Part shown: one piece after another, positions 52,531 to 61,804 of the stretch
How the letters are laid out: each line of letters opens with the position of its first letter
Numbering within the stretch: the first letter of the stretch is position 1
Assembly: GCA_042867185.1 (NCBI GenBank)
Contig: JBHZQV010000020.1
Location: 1 to 64,000 of the forward strand
Direction: 5' to 3'
Length of the DNA stretch: 64,000 nt
Origin: Xylophilus sp042867185
GTDB lineage: Bacteria > Pseudomonadota > Gammaproteobacteria > Burkholderiales > Burkholderiaceae_C
Program-made: the position numbers and the translations under genes
Notes under the pieces: model-generated
Told to the model about the DNA's origin: nothing
The model's database searches: none
Seen by the model: only the letters and a program-made list of their open reading frames with translations

Positions 52531-52761
52531 GGAAGAAGTCCTGGGGAGGGAAAAGAAGAAATAAAAATGCGCCCGATAGGAGAAGGGGCCGGCCCGCACC
52601 TTATCGCCGCGGCCCGCGGGCCGTGCGACACCCCGGCGACGACCCCAGGGGCCGCGGGTGCTTCGCGCGTCCGGTCCCGCCCGCCTGTTCCATTCGGCAT
52701 ATCCGCCCGCATCTGCGCCTCCAGGCCGCCGCCGGCGGCCACCCGCCGCGCCACGCCTCCC

Positions 52762-53931
52762 ATGCCGATCAAGCCCTTCTTCTTCCTCACCGCACTGCTG
52801 CACGCCTACATCGCCCTGCGGCTGGTGCCGGGCCTCGCGCCCTGGTGGCCGGCGGGCCTCGCACTGGGCGCGGCGCTGCTGGTCTCGGCCGTGGTGCTGC
52901 CGGTGCCGCTGTGGGCCCGGCGCACGCCGCTGCACCCGGCCTGGCAGTGGCTGGGGGCGATCGCGATGGGCTGGTTCTCGTCGCTGCTGGTGCTGACGCT
53001 GCTGCGCGACCTGCTGCTGGCCGCATGGTGGGCCGCCGGCGCGGCCAGCCTGGCGGCGGGGCCGGCCCCCGCGGCGTGGGGGCACGGCAGCGCGGCGGCG
53101 GTGGTGCTGGCGGCGGTGGCGGCATCGGCCATCGGCCTGTGGAACGCGCGGCGCACCGCCCGGGTGCGGCGGATCGACATCGCGCTGCCGCAACTGCCGG
53201 CGGCGCTGCAGGGCTTCACCATCGCCCAGCTAAGCGACCTGCACGTGGGCCCGACCATCGGCCGCGGCTATATCGCGCGCATCGTGGAGCGGGTCAACGC
53301 GCTGCAGCCCGATGTGGTGGCGATCACCGGCGACCTGGTCGACGGCAGCGTGCCGACGCTGCGCGACCGGATCGCGCCGCTGGCCGGCCTGCGCTCGCGC
53401 CACGGCAGCTACGCCGTCACCGGCAACCACGAGTACTACGCCGGCGCCCATGCCTGGATCGACGAGCTGCGCCGCATGGGCCTAACGGTGCTGATGAACG
53501 AGCACGTGCTGCTGCGGCCCTCCCCGGATGCCGGCGGAGCAGCCGGCGGCGATGCCGATGCACTGCTGCTCGCCGGCGTCACCGATTTCCACGCGGCGCA
53601 TTTCGACGCCGCCCATGCCAGCGACCCGGCGCAGGCCCTGCACGGCGCGCCGGCGGCCGCCGCCACCCGGGTGCTGCTGGCCCACCAGCCGCGCAGCGCG
53701 CCGGCCGCGGCCGATGCGGGCTTCCAGCTGCAGCTCTCGGGCCACACCCACGGCGGGCAGTTCTGGCCCTGGAACCTGTTCGTGCCGCTGCAGCAGCCCT
53801 TCGTGGCCGGCCTGCACCGGCTGCGCGGCCTGCAGGTCTACGTGAGCCGCGGCACCGGCTACTGGGGGCCGCCCAAGCGGCTGGGCGCGCCGTCGGAGAT
53901 CACGCTGCTGCGGCTGGTGCGCCAGGGCTGA
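52762..53931 (+). CDS. Membrane-anchored metallophosphoesterase
   Basis: 389 aa from ATG 52762. About four N-terminal membrane helices (to residue 130) precede the calcineurin-like domain with SDLHVGPTIGRGY near 154, GDLVDGSVPTLRD near 190, GNHEYYAG near 217, LAHQPRS near 312 and SGHTHGGQFWP near 328, i.e. all five metal-binding blocks. It resembles YkuE-type phosphoesterases; YkuE is a secreted Tat substrate in Bacillus, whereas this one has multiple helices. Substrate unknown, possibly lipid A or phospholipid precursors. Confidence 0.88.
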   Translation: MPIKPFFFLTALLHAYIALRLVPGLAPWWPAGLALGAALLVSAVVLPVPLWARRTPLHPAWQWLGAIAMGWFSSLLVLTLLRDLLLAAWWAAGAASLAAGPAPAAWGHGSAAAVVLAAVAASAIGLWNARRTARVRRIDIALPQLPAALQGFTIAQLSDLHVGPTIGRGYIARIVERVNALQPDVVAITGDLVDGSVPTLRDRIAPLAGLRSRHGSYAVTGNHEYYAGAHAWIDELRRMGLTVLMNEHVLLRPSPDAGGAAGGDADALLLAGVTDFHAAHFDAAHASDPAQALHGAPAAAATRVLLAHQPRSAPAAADAGFQLQLSGHTHGGQFWPWNLFVPLQQPFVAGLHRLRGLQVYVSRGTGYWGPPKRLGAPSEITLLRLVRQG

Positions 53932-54069
53932 CCGGCGCGCGGCGGGCATCCCGCTGCCCCCGGCGCCCTTCGATGCGCACGGCAGTCGTTACACCCTGCA
54001 TCGCCGCCCACCGTGCACTCGCTACGATCGACGCCCCGACCTCCCCCACTTCCTTTTTGACGACGGCCG

Positions 54070-56157
54070 ATGACCCCGCAGAGCCTTCCCCCTTTTCTGG
54101 CTGCCGGCGGCGCGCTGGGTGCGGACATCGCCCGCCACGACTGGTCCGGCACGGCGGTCGGCCCGCCGCCGGCCTGGCCGGTCGCGGTGCAGGCCACGCT
54201 GGCCACCTGGCTCGATTCGCCGCAGGCGATGTGCATGGCCTGGGGGCCGGAACTGCATTTCCTGTTCAACGAGGCCTACCGGCCGATCCTGGGCGACCGG
54301 GCGGCGGGCGCGATCGGCCGTCGCTTCGCCGACCTCTGGTCCGACGTCTGGCCCGAGATCGAGCCGATCGTCGCCCGCGCCCTGCGCGGCGAGGGCTCCC
54401 GGTTCGAGGAGATGCCGCTCACCATGCTGCGCGGCGGCGTGCCCGAGCCGACCTGGTGGAGCTTCACCTACATGCCGCTGCGCGACGAGCACGGCGAGGT
54501 GATCGGCATGGTCTGCACCACCACCGACGCGACGGCGCAGGTGGTGGCCGCCCGCCAGGCCGCCGCCGAGCGCGCGCGCCAGCGCCACGCGCTGCAGCAG
54601 ATGCCCGGCTTCGTCGCCCTGCTGGCGGGCCCGGACCATGTGTTCGACTACGTCAACGACGCCTACCGCGCCATCGCCGGCGAGCGCGATTTCCTCGGCA
54701 ACCCCGTGCGCCAGGTATTCCCCGAGCTGGCCGGCCAGGGCTACTACGAGCTGCTCGACCGCGTCTTCACCACCGGCGAGCCGTTCAGCGCGCAGTCGCG
54801 GCCGATCCGGCTGGCGGGCCATGCGGCCGAGCGTTTCATCGACCTGCTCTACCACCCGATCCGCGACGACGCGGGCACCGTCACCGGCATCTTCGTCGGC
54901 GGCTACGACGTCACGCCGCGCGTCTCGGCGGAACGGTCGCTGCGCGGCCTGAACGAGACGCTCGAGGCGCGGGTGCAGGAGCGCAGCGCCGAGCTGCTGC
55001 GGGCCGAGGAGGCGCTGCGCCAGGCGCAGAAGCTGGAGGCGGTGGGCCAGCTCACCGGCGGCGTGGCGCACGACTTCAACAACCTGCTCACCGTCATCGG
55101 CACCTCGGTCGAGTTGATGCGCCGCAAGAACCTGCCCGAGGAGCGCCGCCGCAAGTACCTGACGGCGATCGCCGACACGGTGCGCCGCGCCTCCAAGCTC
55201 ACCGCGCAGCTGCTGGCCTTCGCCCGCCGCCAGCCGCTGCGGCCCGAGGTGTTCGACGTTTCGCGCCAGGTGGGCGGCGTGTCCGAGCTGGTGCGGCCCC
55301 TGGTGGGCGGGCGGGTGCGGATCCGGATCGAGGGCGACGCCACGCCGCACCTGGCCGACGCCGACGCCAGCCAGTTCGAGACCGCGCTGGTGAACCTGGC
55401 CGTCAACGCCCGCGACGCGATGGACGGCGAGGGCGAGCTGCGGGTGCGCATCGAGGCGGTAAACGCCCTGCCCGCGCTGCGCGGCCAGCCGGCGCGGCCG
55501 GGCCGGTTCGTGGCGGTGTCGGTGCAGGACACCGGCACCGGCATCCCGCCCGACAAGATGGAGCTGATCTTCGAGCCGTTCTACACCACCAAGGAGGTGG
55601 GCAAGGGCACCGGGCTGGGCCTGAGCCAGGTGTTCGGCTTCGCGCAGCAGTCGGGCGGCGACATCGCGGTGCAGAGCACCCCGGGCGCGGGCACCACCTT
55701 CACCCTCTACCTGCCGCAGGCCACCGCCGCCGCCCAGCGGCCGGCGGCCGAGGCGCCGCCGGTGGCCGCGGCGCCGCTGCTGCTGCCGGCCCGCATCCTG
55801 GTGGTGGAGGACAACAACACCGTCGGCCAGTTCTCCACCGCCGTGCTGCAGGACCTGGGCTACCGCACCCACTGGGCGCACGACGCGCAGGAGGCGCTGG
55901 CGCTGCTCGACGCCGACCACCGGCGGTTCGACCTGGTGTTCTCCGACGTGATCATGCCGGGCATGAACGGCATGGAGCTGGCCCAGGCGATCCGCCGGCG
56001 CTGGCCCGGCCTGCCGGTGGTGCTGACCAGCGGCTACAGCGAGGTGCTGGCGGCCGACACCCGCCACGGCTTCGAGCTGGTGCAGAAGCCGTACTCGGTG
56101 GCGGCGCTGTCGCGGGTGATCCAGCAGGCGATCCGCCACCGGGCACCGGGCGGCTGA
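54070..56157 (+). CDS. PAS-containing hybrid sensor histidine kinase / response regulator
   Basis: 695 aa, no membrane segment, so a cytoplasmic sensor. Two PAS domains occur at about 45-160 (MCMAWGPELHFLFNEAYRPI) and 175-290 (LLAGPDHVFDYVNDAYRAIAG). A short coiled coil (LEARVQERSAELLRAEEALR) leads to HisKA with H in GGVAHDFNNLLTVI near 330. HATPase follows with NLAVNARDAMDG, DTGTGIP and GTGLGLSQVFG. The C-terminal receiver (about 575-690) has VVEDNN, phospho-Asp in LVFSDVIMPGMNG and Lys in LVQKPYS. The input signal and output partner are not evident; no separate regulator gene adjoins. Confidence 0.93.
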   Translation: MTPQSLPPFLAAGGALGADIARHDWSGTAVGPPPAWPVAVQATLATWLDSPQAMCMAWGPELHFLFNEAYRPILGDRAAGAIGRRFADLWSDVWPEIEPIVARALRGEGSRFEEMPLTMLRGGVPEPTWWSFTYMPLRDEHGEVIGMVCTTTDATAQVVAARQAAAERARQRHALQQMPGFVALLAGPDHVFDYVNDAYRAIAGERDFLGNPVRQVFPELAGQGYYELLDRVFTTGEPFSAQSRPIRLAGHAAERFIDLLYHPIRDDAGTVTGIFVGGYDVTPRVSAERSLRGLNETLEARVQERSAELLRAEEALRQAQKLEAVGQLTGGVAHDFNNLLTVIGTSVELMRRKNLPEERRRKYLTAIADTVRRASKLTAQLLAFARRQPLRPEVFDVSRQVGGVSELVRPLVGGRVRIRIEGDATPHLADADASQFETALVNLAVNARDAMDGEGELRVRIEAVNALPALRGQPARPGRFVAVSVQDTGTGIPPDKMELIFEPFYTTKEVGKGTGLGLSQVFGFAQQSGGDIAVQSTPGAGTTFTLYLPQATAAAQRPAAEAPPVAAAPLLLPARILVVEDNNTVGQFSTAVLQDLGYRTHWAHDAQEALALLDADHRRFDLVFSDVIMPGMNGMELAQAIRRRWPGLPVVLTSGYSEVLAADTRHGFELVQKPYSVAALSRVIQQAIRHRAPGG

Positions 56158-56293
56158 GGGGCGCCGGGCGCGGTGCTGCGATCCCACGCCGCGGCACCGC
56201 TTTTTGACACGTGCGGGCCCGAAAAAAAGCATGTAATGGCGGCTGCAGGCGTCCGAGCGCGGCACGCACCCCCCAACCAACGAGGAGCTCTCC

Positions 56294-56512
56294 ATGTCCC
56301 AGTTCGCCACCGTCACCGGCGACGTCACCTACACCCCGGGTGACGGACTGCCCCTGCCCATCCCGCACGGCAAGATCGAGGTCGAGCTGGCACCCGACAG
56401 CGCCACCCTGAGCTGGGAAGAAGCCAGCGGCGTCGTCGGCCTGGCCGCGATCCCGCGCACCACCTTCGACGACTACGTGCGCGACGGCAAGATCAGCCTC
56501 GACGCCGCCTGA
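56294..56512 (+). CDS. Small conserved-looking hypothetical protein
   Basis: 72 aa with a strong RBS (ACGAGGAGCTC) eight bases before ATG 56294. Sequence is acidic and beta-rich (FATVTGDVTYTPGDGLPLPIPHGKIEVELA, ATLSWEEASGVVGLAAIP, FDDYVRDGKISLD). No cysteines, signal or membrane segment. I do not recognise the family. The good RBS and own leader suggest that it is expressed. Confidence 0.7.
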   Translation: MSQFATVTGDVTYTPGDGLPLPIPHGKIEVELAPDSATLSWEEASGVVGLAAIPRTTFDDYVRDGKISLDAA

Positions 56513-56565
56513 TCCGGCACCGCCGCCGGGGGCCGCTCCGGTGGGGGCCTCGTCCGGCGCGCGAC

Positions 56566-56606
56566 GCTCCTGATTTCATAGCTGCTTGCCGGCGTCCTGC
56601 GCCGGC
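56566..56606. repeat. Double-hairpin intergenic repeat, copy G
   Basis: GCTCC (56566-56570, imperfect), seven bases, ATAGC (56578-56582), then GCCGGCG (56588-56594), five-base loop, CGCCGGC (56600-56606), followed by CCGCAGCCACTTTTT. It lies 16 bp beyond the rdgC stop. Confidence 0.7.
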
Positions 56607-56622
56607 CGCAGCCACTTTTTCT

Positions 56623-57630
56623 TTAAAAATCCTCGCCTTCGACCGCCAGCGGCTTGCCGCCCGCCGGCTTCGGGCGCGGCGCTGCTTCCACCGGTTCGGC
56701 GGCCGGTCGGGCAGCCGCCGGCGGCGTCGGCATCCCGCCTTCGGGCACCTCGCCGCCCAGGGCCACGATCAGGTCGGGAATCAGCTTCTGCAGCTCGCCG
56801 GTGGAGATGGCGGCGTCGGCGTCGAAGCCGTCTTCCTTCTCCTGCGAGGTGCCGTCGAACACGCCGTCCAGGAAGGTGATCTTCTTGACCTGCAGGCCCT
56901 CGGTGAGCACGAAGGACACGCGCTCGTCCCAGGTCAGGGCCAGCTTGGTGGGCAGCTTGCCCTGCTCGATGTGCTGGCGGATCTCGTCGATGTCGAGCGG
57001 ATGGCGTGCGTAGCGCACCACCGCCTTGCTCTCGTCGCTGGCCTTGAGCTCGCATTCGCGGTCGACGCTGAAGCCGGCGGGCGGCTCCTGGCTCACCAGC
57101 CATTCGGACATCGCGGCCACCGCGGTCACGTTGGTGTTGACCAGCGCCACCGACAGGCCCGGCGCCGCCTCGACCAGCGCGGTCACCACCTCGTCGGCGC
57201 GGCCCTGGCTGCCGGCGCCGATCACCAGCCAGCGCTCTTCGGTGTCCATCCAGACGGTGGTGGCGCCCTGCTTGGTGAAGGCCATCGGCAGCAGCGCGAG
57301 CATCGCGTCTTCCTTGAGCTCCTTGGTCTCCTTGCGGCCGGGCTTGCGGCCGGTGGATTTCTCGATCTCCTCGGCGCGCTTCTGCACCTCGCGCTTGACG
57401 ACCGACGACGGCACCGCCTTCGCCTCGACCATGAACTTCAGGATCCACTGTCCGCCGACCGATTCGGCCAGCGGGCCGTTGGCGTCGCCACGGGGCTCCA
57501 GCCAGCCGGCCGAGCGCTCCTGCGTGGCGGTGCAGGGTGCGAAACGGGCCTTGCCCAGGTTCTCTTCCAGTTGCTCCAGCGAACAGGCCCAGCCGGGCGC
57601 GATGCGGTAGACGATCACGTTCTTGAACAC
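56623..57630 (-). CDS. rdgC: Recombination-associated protein RdgC
   Basis: 335 aa. The RdgC core from MFKNVIVYRIAPGW to about residue 295 is clear: CTATQERSAGWLEPRGD near 33, GGQWILKFMVEAKAVPSSVVKREV near 60, ELKEDAMLALLPMAFTK near 105 and LALTWDERVSFVLTEGLQVKKITFLDGV near 230. A Pro/Ala-rich C-terminal extension of about 40 residues is absent from E. coli RdgC (about 303 aa) but usual in this group. It forms a dimeric ring on DNA and limits RecA. Divergent from the Spy-like gene. Confidence 0.95.
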   Translation of the reverse strand: MFKNVIVYRIAPGWACSLEQLEENLGKARFAPCTATQERSAGWLEPRGDANGPLAESVGGQWILKFMVEAKAVPSSVVKREVQKRAEEIEKSTGRKPGRKETKELKEDAMLALLPMAFTKQGATTVWMDTEERWLVIGAGSQGRADEVVTALVEAAPGLSVALVNTNVTAVAAMSEWLVSQEPPAGFSVDRECELKASDESKAVVRYARHPLDIDEIRQHIEQGKLPTKLALTWDERVSFVLTEGLQVKKITFLDGVFDGTSQEKEDGFDADAAISTGELQKLIPDLIVALGGEVPEGGMPTPPAAARPAAEPVEAAPRPKPAGGKPLAVEGEDF

Positions 57631-57860
57631 TTGCGCTCTTCCTCTCGGGCGCCACCCGGACAGCGGGCGGCAAACCGCGTATTGTCCGCGCCCGGCGGCC
57701 CGGGGACCGGCCGCACCGCCACCGCAGCGGTAACGAAATGGCCGAAAGGCTTTACACAGACCTCACCTGCGGGCCACGGCGCGCTTACATGCGGCTCCGA
57801 CACTGGCTTCCAACCTGATGCCATCCACGGTACCGGGCCTTCACCCGAAAGGACGCTTCC

Positions 57861-58448
57861 ATGACATTCGCTCCCCGCAAACTCCTCGTCGCCAGCGTGC
57901 TGGCCTCCGCCGCCTTCATGGCCGCCGCCCAGACCCCGCCACCCCCCGCGGCACCGGCCACCCCGGTGGCGGGCGATGCGCAACCGGCACCGGGCACGGC
58001 CCGCGCCGGCGCCGCCGATCGCCGCGATCCGGCCGCCATGCAGCAACGCATGGAGCAGGGCCTGGCCCGCGAGAAGGCACGGCTGCAGATCACCGCCGCG
58101 CAGGAACCGGCCTGGAACGCCTTCACCGCCGCGATCCGCCCCGACCCGGCCCAGCGGGCCCGCATGCAGGCCGAACGCGGCGAATGGGCCAAGCTGACCA
58201 CGCCGGAGCGCATCGACCGGATGCGCGCCGAGCGCAGCCAGCGGGATGCCGAGATCGACCGCCGCGGCGACGCCACCAAGACCTTCTATGCCGCGCTGAC
58301 CCCGGCGCAGCAGAAGCTGTTCGACGAGCGCCCGATGCTGCACGGCGGCCCCGGCGGCAAGGACGGCCCGGGCCACGGCCACGGCCCGCACGGCGAACGC
58401 GGTGCCCCGCCCGTGCCCGGTGCCGCCGTGGCACCCGGCACCCGCTGA
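57861..58448 (+). CDS. Spy/CpxP family (LTXXQ) periplasmic protein
   Basis: 195 aa with a signal peptide (LLVASVLASAAFMAAAQ) and AAGGA upstream. The helical core contains LQITAAQEPAWNAFTAAIRPD near residue 73 and the LTXXQ motif LTPAQQKLFDE near 149. Spy/CpxP proteins act as periplasmic chaperones or stress sensors. The His/Gly-rich tail (GHGHGPHGE) could bind metal. Its 230-bp divergent leader with rdgC may carry an envelope-stress operator that I could not identify. Followed by an intrinsic terminator. Confidence 0.85.
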   Translation: MTFAPRKLLVASVLASAAFMAAAQTPPPPAAPATPVAGDAQPAPGTARAGAADRRDPAAMQQRMEQGLAREKARLQITAAQEPAWNAFTAAIRPDPAQRARMQAERGEWAKLTTPERIDRMRAERSQRDAEIDRRGDATKTFYAALTPAQQKLFDERPMLHGGPGGKDGPGHGHGPHGERGAPPVPGAAVAPGTR

Positions 58449-58489
58449 TCGCCACCGATCGCAAGACGTCGTAGAACCCGCACGGGCGC

Positions 58490-58523
58490 AATGCCAGTCA
58501 GCCAACGCTGGCTGGCATTTTTG
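58490..58523 (+). terminator. Intrinsic terminator after the Spy-like gene
   Basis: AATGCCAGTCAGC (58490-58502) pairs with GCTGGCTGGCATT (58507-58519) through one wobble pair around CAAC, followed by a T run to 58522. Confidence 0.9.
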
Positions 58524-58587
58524 CGTTGGGAACCCGGGGCACGGCCATGGCGACTCTCAGCGTGTAGGCGATCAGCACGCCCGGCGC

Positions 58588-60042
58588 TCACGCCGGCGGC
58601 TCGTCGCCGAAGGCCAGTGAGAGCGCGCCCGTGGCGAAATCGACGCGAAGCCCGGCACGCACACCGTCAGCATGCCAGGACACCTCGAGCACCGATTCGG
58701 CCGACGGATGGAGCGTGAAGGTGCCGCCGAATGCGGGGTGTGTGTTGCGTTGGCGGATCAGGTCGAGGAGCCTGCCGACGACGGGACGCGCCAGTGCGGC
58801 ATCGATCTCGTCGTCGGTGAAGCGGTGGCGGTTGATGTCGCGGCCCACCCCGGTCTGCCGCATCAGATCCATGTCGTTGCGGCCGGCGAGCAGGCCGACG
58901 TAGTAGACCTGCGGAATGCCGGGCAGGAAGAACTGGACTGCGCGAGCCGCCAGGTAGCGCTCTTCGTCCGCGCCCACGGCGTCGAAGAAGGTGCAATTCA
59001 CCTGGTAGAGGTCGAGGTTGGACGCTGCGGCACCCGTGGCCTGCCGGCTTTCTCCGCCGCAGTTGGCATGGATCGCTTCCACCAGCCGATCGAGTTCGGC
59101 TGGCGGAACGAGCCCGGGCCGACCGCTGCGATCCGCCGGATCGGCACCGATGTCGATGATGCCGATGCCGTCGTGCGTGTCGAGCACGGTGAGCGCGTTG
59201 GTCGGCCGCACGCCGATCCAGTGCTTCAGGTGCCGCGCGGTGCGAAAGTGCAGCGCGTGCAGGAGCAACGGCGGCAAAGCGAAGTCGTAGACCCAATCCA
59301 CGCGACGCGCGATCTCGATCTGCATGCGATACGGTGCGTGGATCTCCACCAGCACCTCCATGCCGCGCGCATGGGCCTTTGAGGAAAGCGTGTCGATGAA
59401 GTCGAAGGTCTCCGGCGTCATGAAGCCGCTGGTGCCCGCGCGCTTGACCGCATACCCGACCGCGTCGAGCCGAATGCACTTCGTGCCGTTTTCGGCCAGC
59501 GCGTGCAGCACGCTGTCGAGATAGGTCTCGCCTTGGGGGTGGCCGACGTTGATGTCGATCTGGCTCGGGGTGAAGGTGGTCCACATCAGCCGCCGCTCCC
59601 CGTTGGCCAGGGTGACCGGCGTGAACGGCAGGCCCGGACGCGGGCGGTACAGGGCCAACAGGTCCTGCTCGGTCGCCCCGTGCGGAAATACGGTGCCGAG
59701 CGTGAGGAAGAGACCGGCGTAGAGAGACGCGTCACCATGCCGGGAAAAGTGCAGGAACTGGTGCGACGCCGAGGAGACGTGGTTGACGATCACGTCCGCC
59801 ATGACCTCGACCGTCTGCGCGATGGCCCGGAACTCCTGCCACCCGCCCAGGCGAGTGTCGATGCGCGCGTGGTCGATCGGATCGAACCCGGCGTCAGCGC
59901 CATCGATCGGATGGAAGAAGGGCAGCAGGTGAACGCCCGCGAACAACCCCTGCAACCGCCCGCACAGTAGCTGGTGCAGCGTCTCGAGGCCTCCGCCGCC
60001 CAGGCGGTCGACGTAGGTGATGAGTTGAACCTGGTTTTTCAT
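58588..60042 (-). CDS. Sucrose phosphorylase (GH13)
   Basis: 484 aa, the usual length of about 490. Starts MKNQVQLITYVDRLGGGGLETL, characteristic of the family, with FHPIDGADAGFDPIDH near residue 44. GH13 catalytic residues are in IRLDAVGYAVKRAG near 190 (nucleophile Asp), VEIHAPYR near 230 (acid/base Glu) and LDTHDGIGIIDIG near 287 (stabilising Asp), the last motif being typical of sucrose phosphorylases. It converts sucrose and phosphate to glucose-1-phosphate and fructose in the cytoplasm. It is the last visible gene of the GDPD-IMPase-tonB-exbBDD operon, 41 bp after exbD. Confidence 0.93.
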   Translation of the reverse strand: MKNQVQLITYVDRLGGGGLETLHQLLCGRLQGLFAGVHLLPFFHPIDGADAGFDPIDHARIDTRLGGWQEFRAIAQTVEVMADVIVNHVSSASHQFLHFSRHGDASLYAGLFLTLGTVFPHGATEQDLLALYRPRPGLPFTPVTLANGERRLMWTTFTPSQIDINVGHPQGETYLDSVLHALAENGTKCIRLDAVGYAVKRAGTSGFMTPETFDFIDTLSSKAHARGMEVLVEIHAPYRMQIEIARRVDWVYDFALPPLLLHALHFRTARHLKHWIGVRPTNALTVLDTHDGIGIIDIGADPADRSGRPGLVPPAELDRLVEAIHANCGGESRQATGAAASNLDLYQVNCTFFDAVGADEERYLAARAVQFFLPGIPQVYYVGLLAGRNDMDLMRQTGVGRDINRHRFTDDEIDAALARPVVGRLLDLIRQRNTHPAFGGTFTLHPSAESVLEVSWHADGVRAGLRVDFATGALSLAFGDEPPA

Positions 60043-60083
60043 GGTGAAGAAGACTGGGAAAGCACGCTGGAGGGGCGCGAGGG

Positions 60084-60518
60084 TCAGCGCGCGAATCGTT
60101 CGTTTCCGACCATGCCGAGCTGGGTGAGTCCCAGCCGCTGGGCCTGGGACAGCACCATCGCGACCGCACCGTAGGGCGCGTCGGCGGCGGGCAGCAGCTG
60201 CAGTTCGGGGGCGTCGGTGCTGCGGGCCGCCTGCTCCAGCCGGTCGTACAGCGCCGCACGGCCGGCCAACGGATCGCCATTCCACCGCACGGTACCGTCC
60301 CCGGCGATCGCGACGGTGATCGCCACCGGCGTCTTCGGCTGCGCGGCGGGCACTGCCGACGGCGTGTCCAGCCGCACCGCATGCAGCTGCGCGGGCACCG
60401 TGATGATGAACATGATGATGAGCACCAGCATCACGTCGATCAACGGGGTGGTGTTCATCTCGAGCAGGATCTCGGGCTCGTTCGCATCCGCGCCCGTGCC
60501 GCCGACATTCATACCCAT
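60084..60518 (-). CDS. exbD: ExbD/TolR family biopolymer transporter (second copy)
   Basis: 144 aa from ATG 60518 (a second ATG two codons on is possible). One transmembrane helix with the conserved aspartate: MNTTPLIDVMLVLIIMFIITVPAQ near residue 22-46. The periplasmic domain ends GLTQLGMVGNERFA. It is distinct from the first ExbD, sharing mainly the membrane segment. Two different ExbD proteins with one ExbB are common in xanthomonad and Comamonadaceae TonB systems, sometimes with only one essential for a given substrate. Confidence 0.92.
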   Translation of the reverse strand: MGMNVGGTGADANEPEILLEMNTTPLIDVMLVLIIMFIITVPAQLHAVRLDTPSAVPAAQPKTPVAITVAIAGDGTVRWNGDPLAGRAALYDRLEQAARSTDAPELQLLPAADAPYGAVAMVLSQAQRLGLTQLGMVGNERFAR

Positions 60519-60549
60519 GCGCGTTCTCCTGAAAAGGCCGACGGACCGC

Positions 60550-60993
60550 TCATGTCGCGGGCGCCGGCTCGGTGATGAAACCCAGTGTCTGGATACCCGC
60601 CTGCTGGCAGGCATACACCGCACGGCCGACGGCCGCATAGGGCACCTGCTCGTCGGCGCGGATCTGCACCTGGGGCTGCGGCCGCTGCGCGGCGAGTGCC
60701 ACCAACCGCTGCGACAGGGCGTCGCCTTCGGGCGCGGGGAGCCCGTTCCAGTACAGCGCGCCGCCCCGGTCGATCGACAGCTCGACGTTCTCGGGCCGGG
60801 TCTCGCGGACCACGCTGCTTTCCTTGGGCAGCGACATCGGCACGGTCTGGCGGACGACCGGGATCGTGATCAGGAAGATGATGAGCAGCACCAGCATCAC
60901 GTCGACCAGCGGTGTGGTGTTGATCGACGTGTTGAGCGTGTCTTCGCTGTGCGCGGGCGCGGCGAAGCCCGCCGTCTTGCGAACGGGCGTCAT
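60550..60993 (-). CDS. exbD: ExbD/TolR family biopolymer transporter (first copy)
   Basis: 147 aa. Single membrane helix containing the proton-path Asp: INTTPLVDVMLVLLIIFLITIPVV at about 24-47; periplasmic domain follows (QVQIRADEQVPYAAVGRAVYACQQAG). Its start overlaps the exbB stop as ATGA. With ExbB and TonB it converts proton motive force into energy for outer-membrane receptors. Confidence 0.94.
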   Translation of the reverse strand: MTPVRKTAGFAAPAHSEDTLNTSINTTPLVDVMLVLLIIFLITIPVVRQTVPMSLPKESSVVRETRPENVELSIDRGGALYWNGLPAPEGDALSQRLVALAAQRPQPQVQIRADEQVPYAAVGRAVYACQQAGIQTLGFITEPAPAT

Positions 60994-61760
60994 GGCTGCG
61001 CGCGCGCCACGTTCGTGGCACCCATCAACACGTTGTGCACGTCGGCGCCGAAGTTGCGCACCGCATCCATCGCAAGCTTGTTGCGCCGCACGAGGAAGTT
61101 GTAGCCCAGCACCGCAGGCACCGCTACGGCCAGCCCGATCGCGGTCATGATCAGCGCCTCGCCTACCGGCCCCGCGACCTTGTCGATCGATGCCTGCCCC
61201 GCGACGCCGATCGCGGTGAGCGCGTGGTAGATGCCCCAGACCGTCCCGAAAAGACCGATGAACGGAGCGGTCGAGCCCACTGTCGCGAGCAGCGCGAGCC
61301 CGCCCTGCAGGCGCGCCTGGATGTCGTCGATGGCGCGCTGGATGCCCATCGAAACCCAGGTGGTGCGGTCGATGTTCTGCGAGAGCGGGTCAGCGTGGTG
61401 CCGGTTCGCGTCGATGCCGGTTTCGGCCACATGGCGGAAGGCGCTGCCCCGCTTCATCCTGCCGGCGTTCTGCGCCAGGTCGAGGCTCATGAAGAAGCTC
61501 TTGCGCACCGCCCGCGCTTCGGCGCTCAGGCGGACGCTTTCGTACAAGCGGATCAGCAGCACGAACCAGCTGGCCATGCTCATGAGGAGCAGGATGAAGA
61601 GCGTGCCGCGCGCGATCGCGTCGCCGGTCTCCCATAGGGCCTGCAGTCCGTAGGGATTGGCGGCCTCCTGGGCCGCGTGGGCGGCGCCGTGGACGAGCGA
61701 GGCACCGAGCGCAAGGGAAACAGGCAACAGGCTGCGCGAGGGCAAGAGTGGAATAGTCAT
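60990..61760 (-). CDS. exbB: ExbB/TolQ family proton channel protein
   Basis: 256 aa with a cleavable-looking N-terminus (LPVSLALGASLVHGAAHAAQ). Three membrane helices: TLFILLLMSMASWFVLLIRLYES, the GLALLATVGSTAPFIGLFGTVWGIYHAL hairpin near 155 with the family TAPFIGLFGTVWGI motif, and ALIMTAIGLAVAVPAVLGYNFLV near 200. It forms the pentameric channel around ExbD. Located 44 bp after tonB and overlapping exbD. Confidence 0.95.
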   Translation of the reverse strand: MTIPLLPSRSLLPVSLALGASLVHGAAHAAQEAANPYGLQALWETGDAIARGTLFILLLMSMASWFVLLIRLYESVRLSAEARAVRKSFFMSLDLAQNAGRMKRGSAFRHVAETGIDANRHHADPLSQNIDRTTWVSMGIQRAIDDIQARLQGGLALLATVGSTAPFIGLFGTVWGIYHALTAIGVAGQASIDKVAGPVGEALIMTAIGLAVAVPAVLGYNFLVRRNKLAMDAVRNFGADVHNVLMGATNVARAQP

Positions 61761-61804
61761 GGTGATGCAGGTAGGTGGTGGGAAGGAAAGTGCGGCGGGA
61801 AACC

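Noticed and set aside
57631..57860. CpxR or other envelope-stress box before the Spy-like gene
   Set aside because: Sequences such as GTAACGAAA and TTTACACA were noticed, but no convincing spaced direct repeat could be confirmed.
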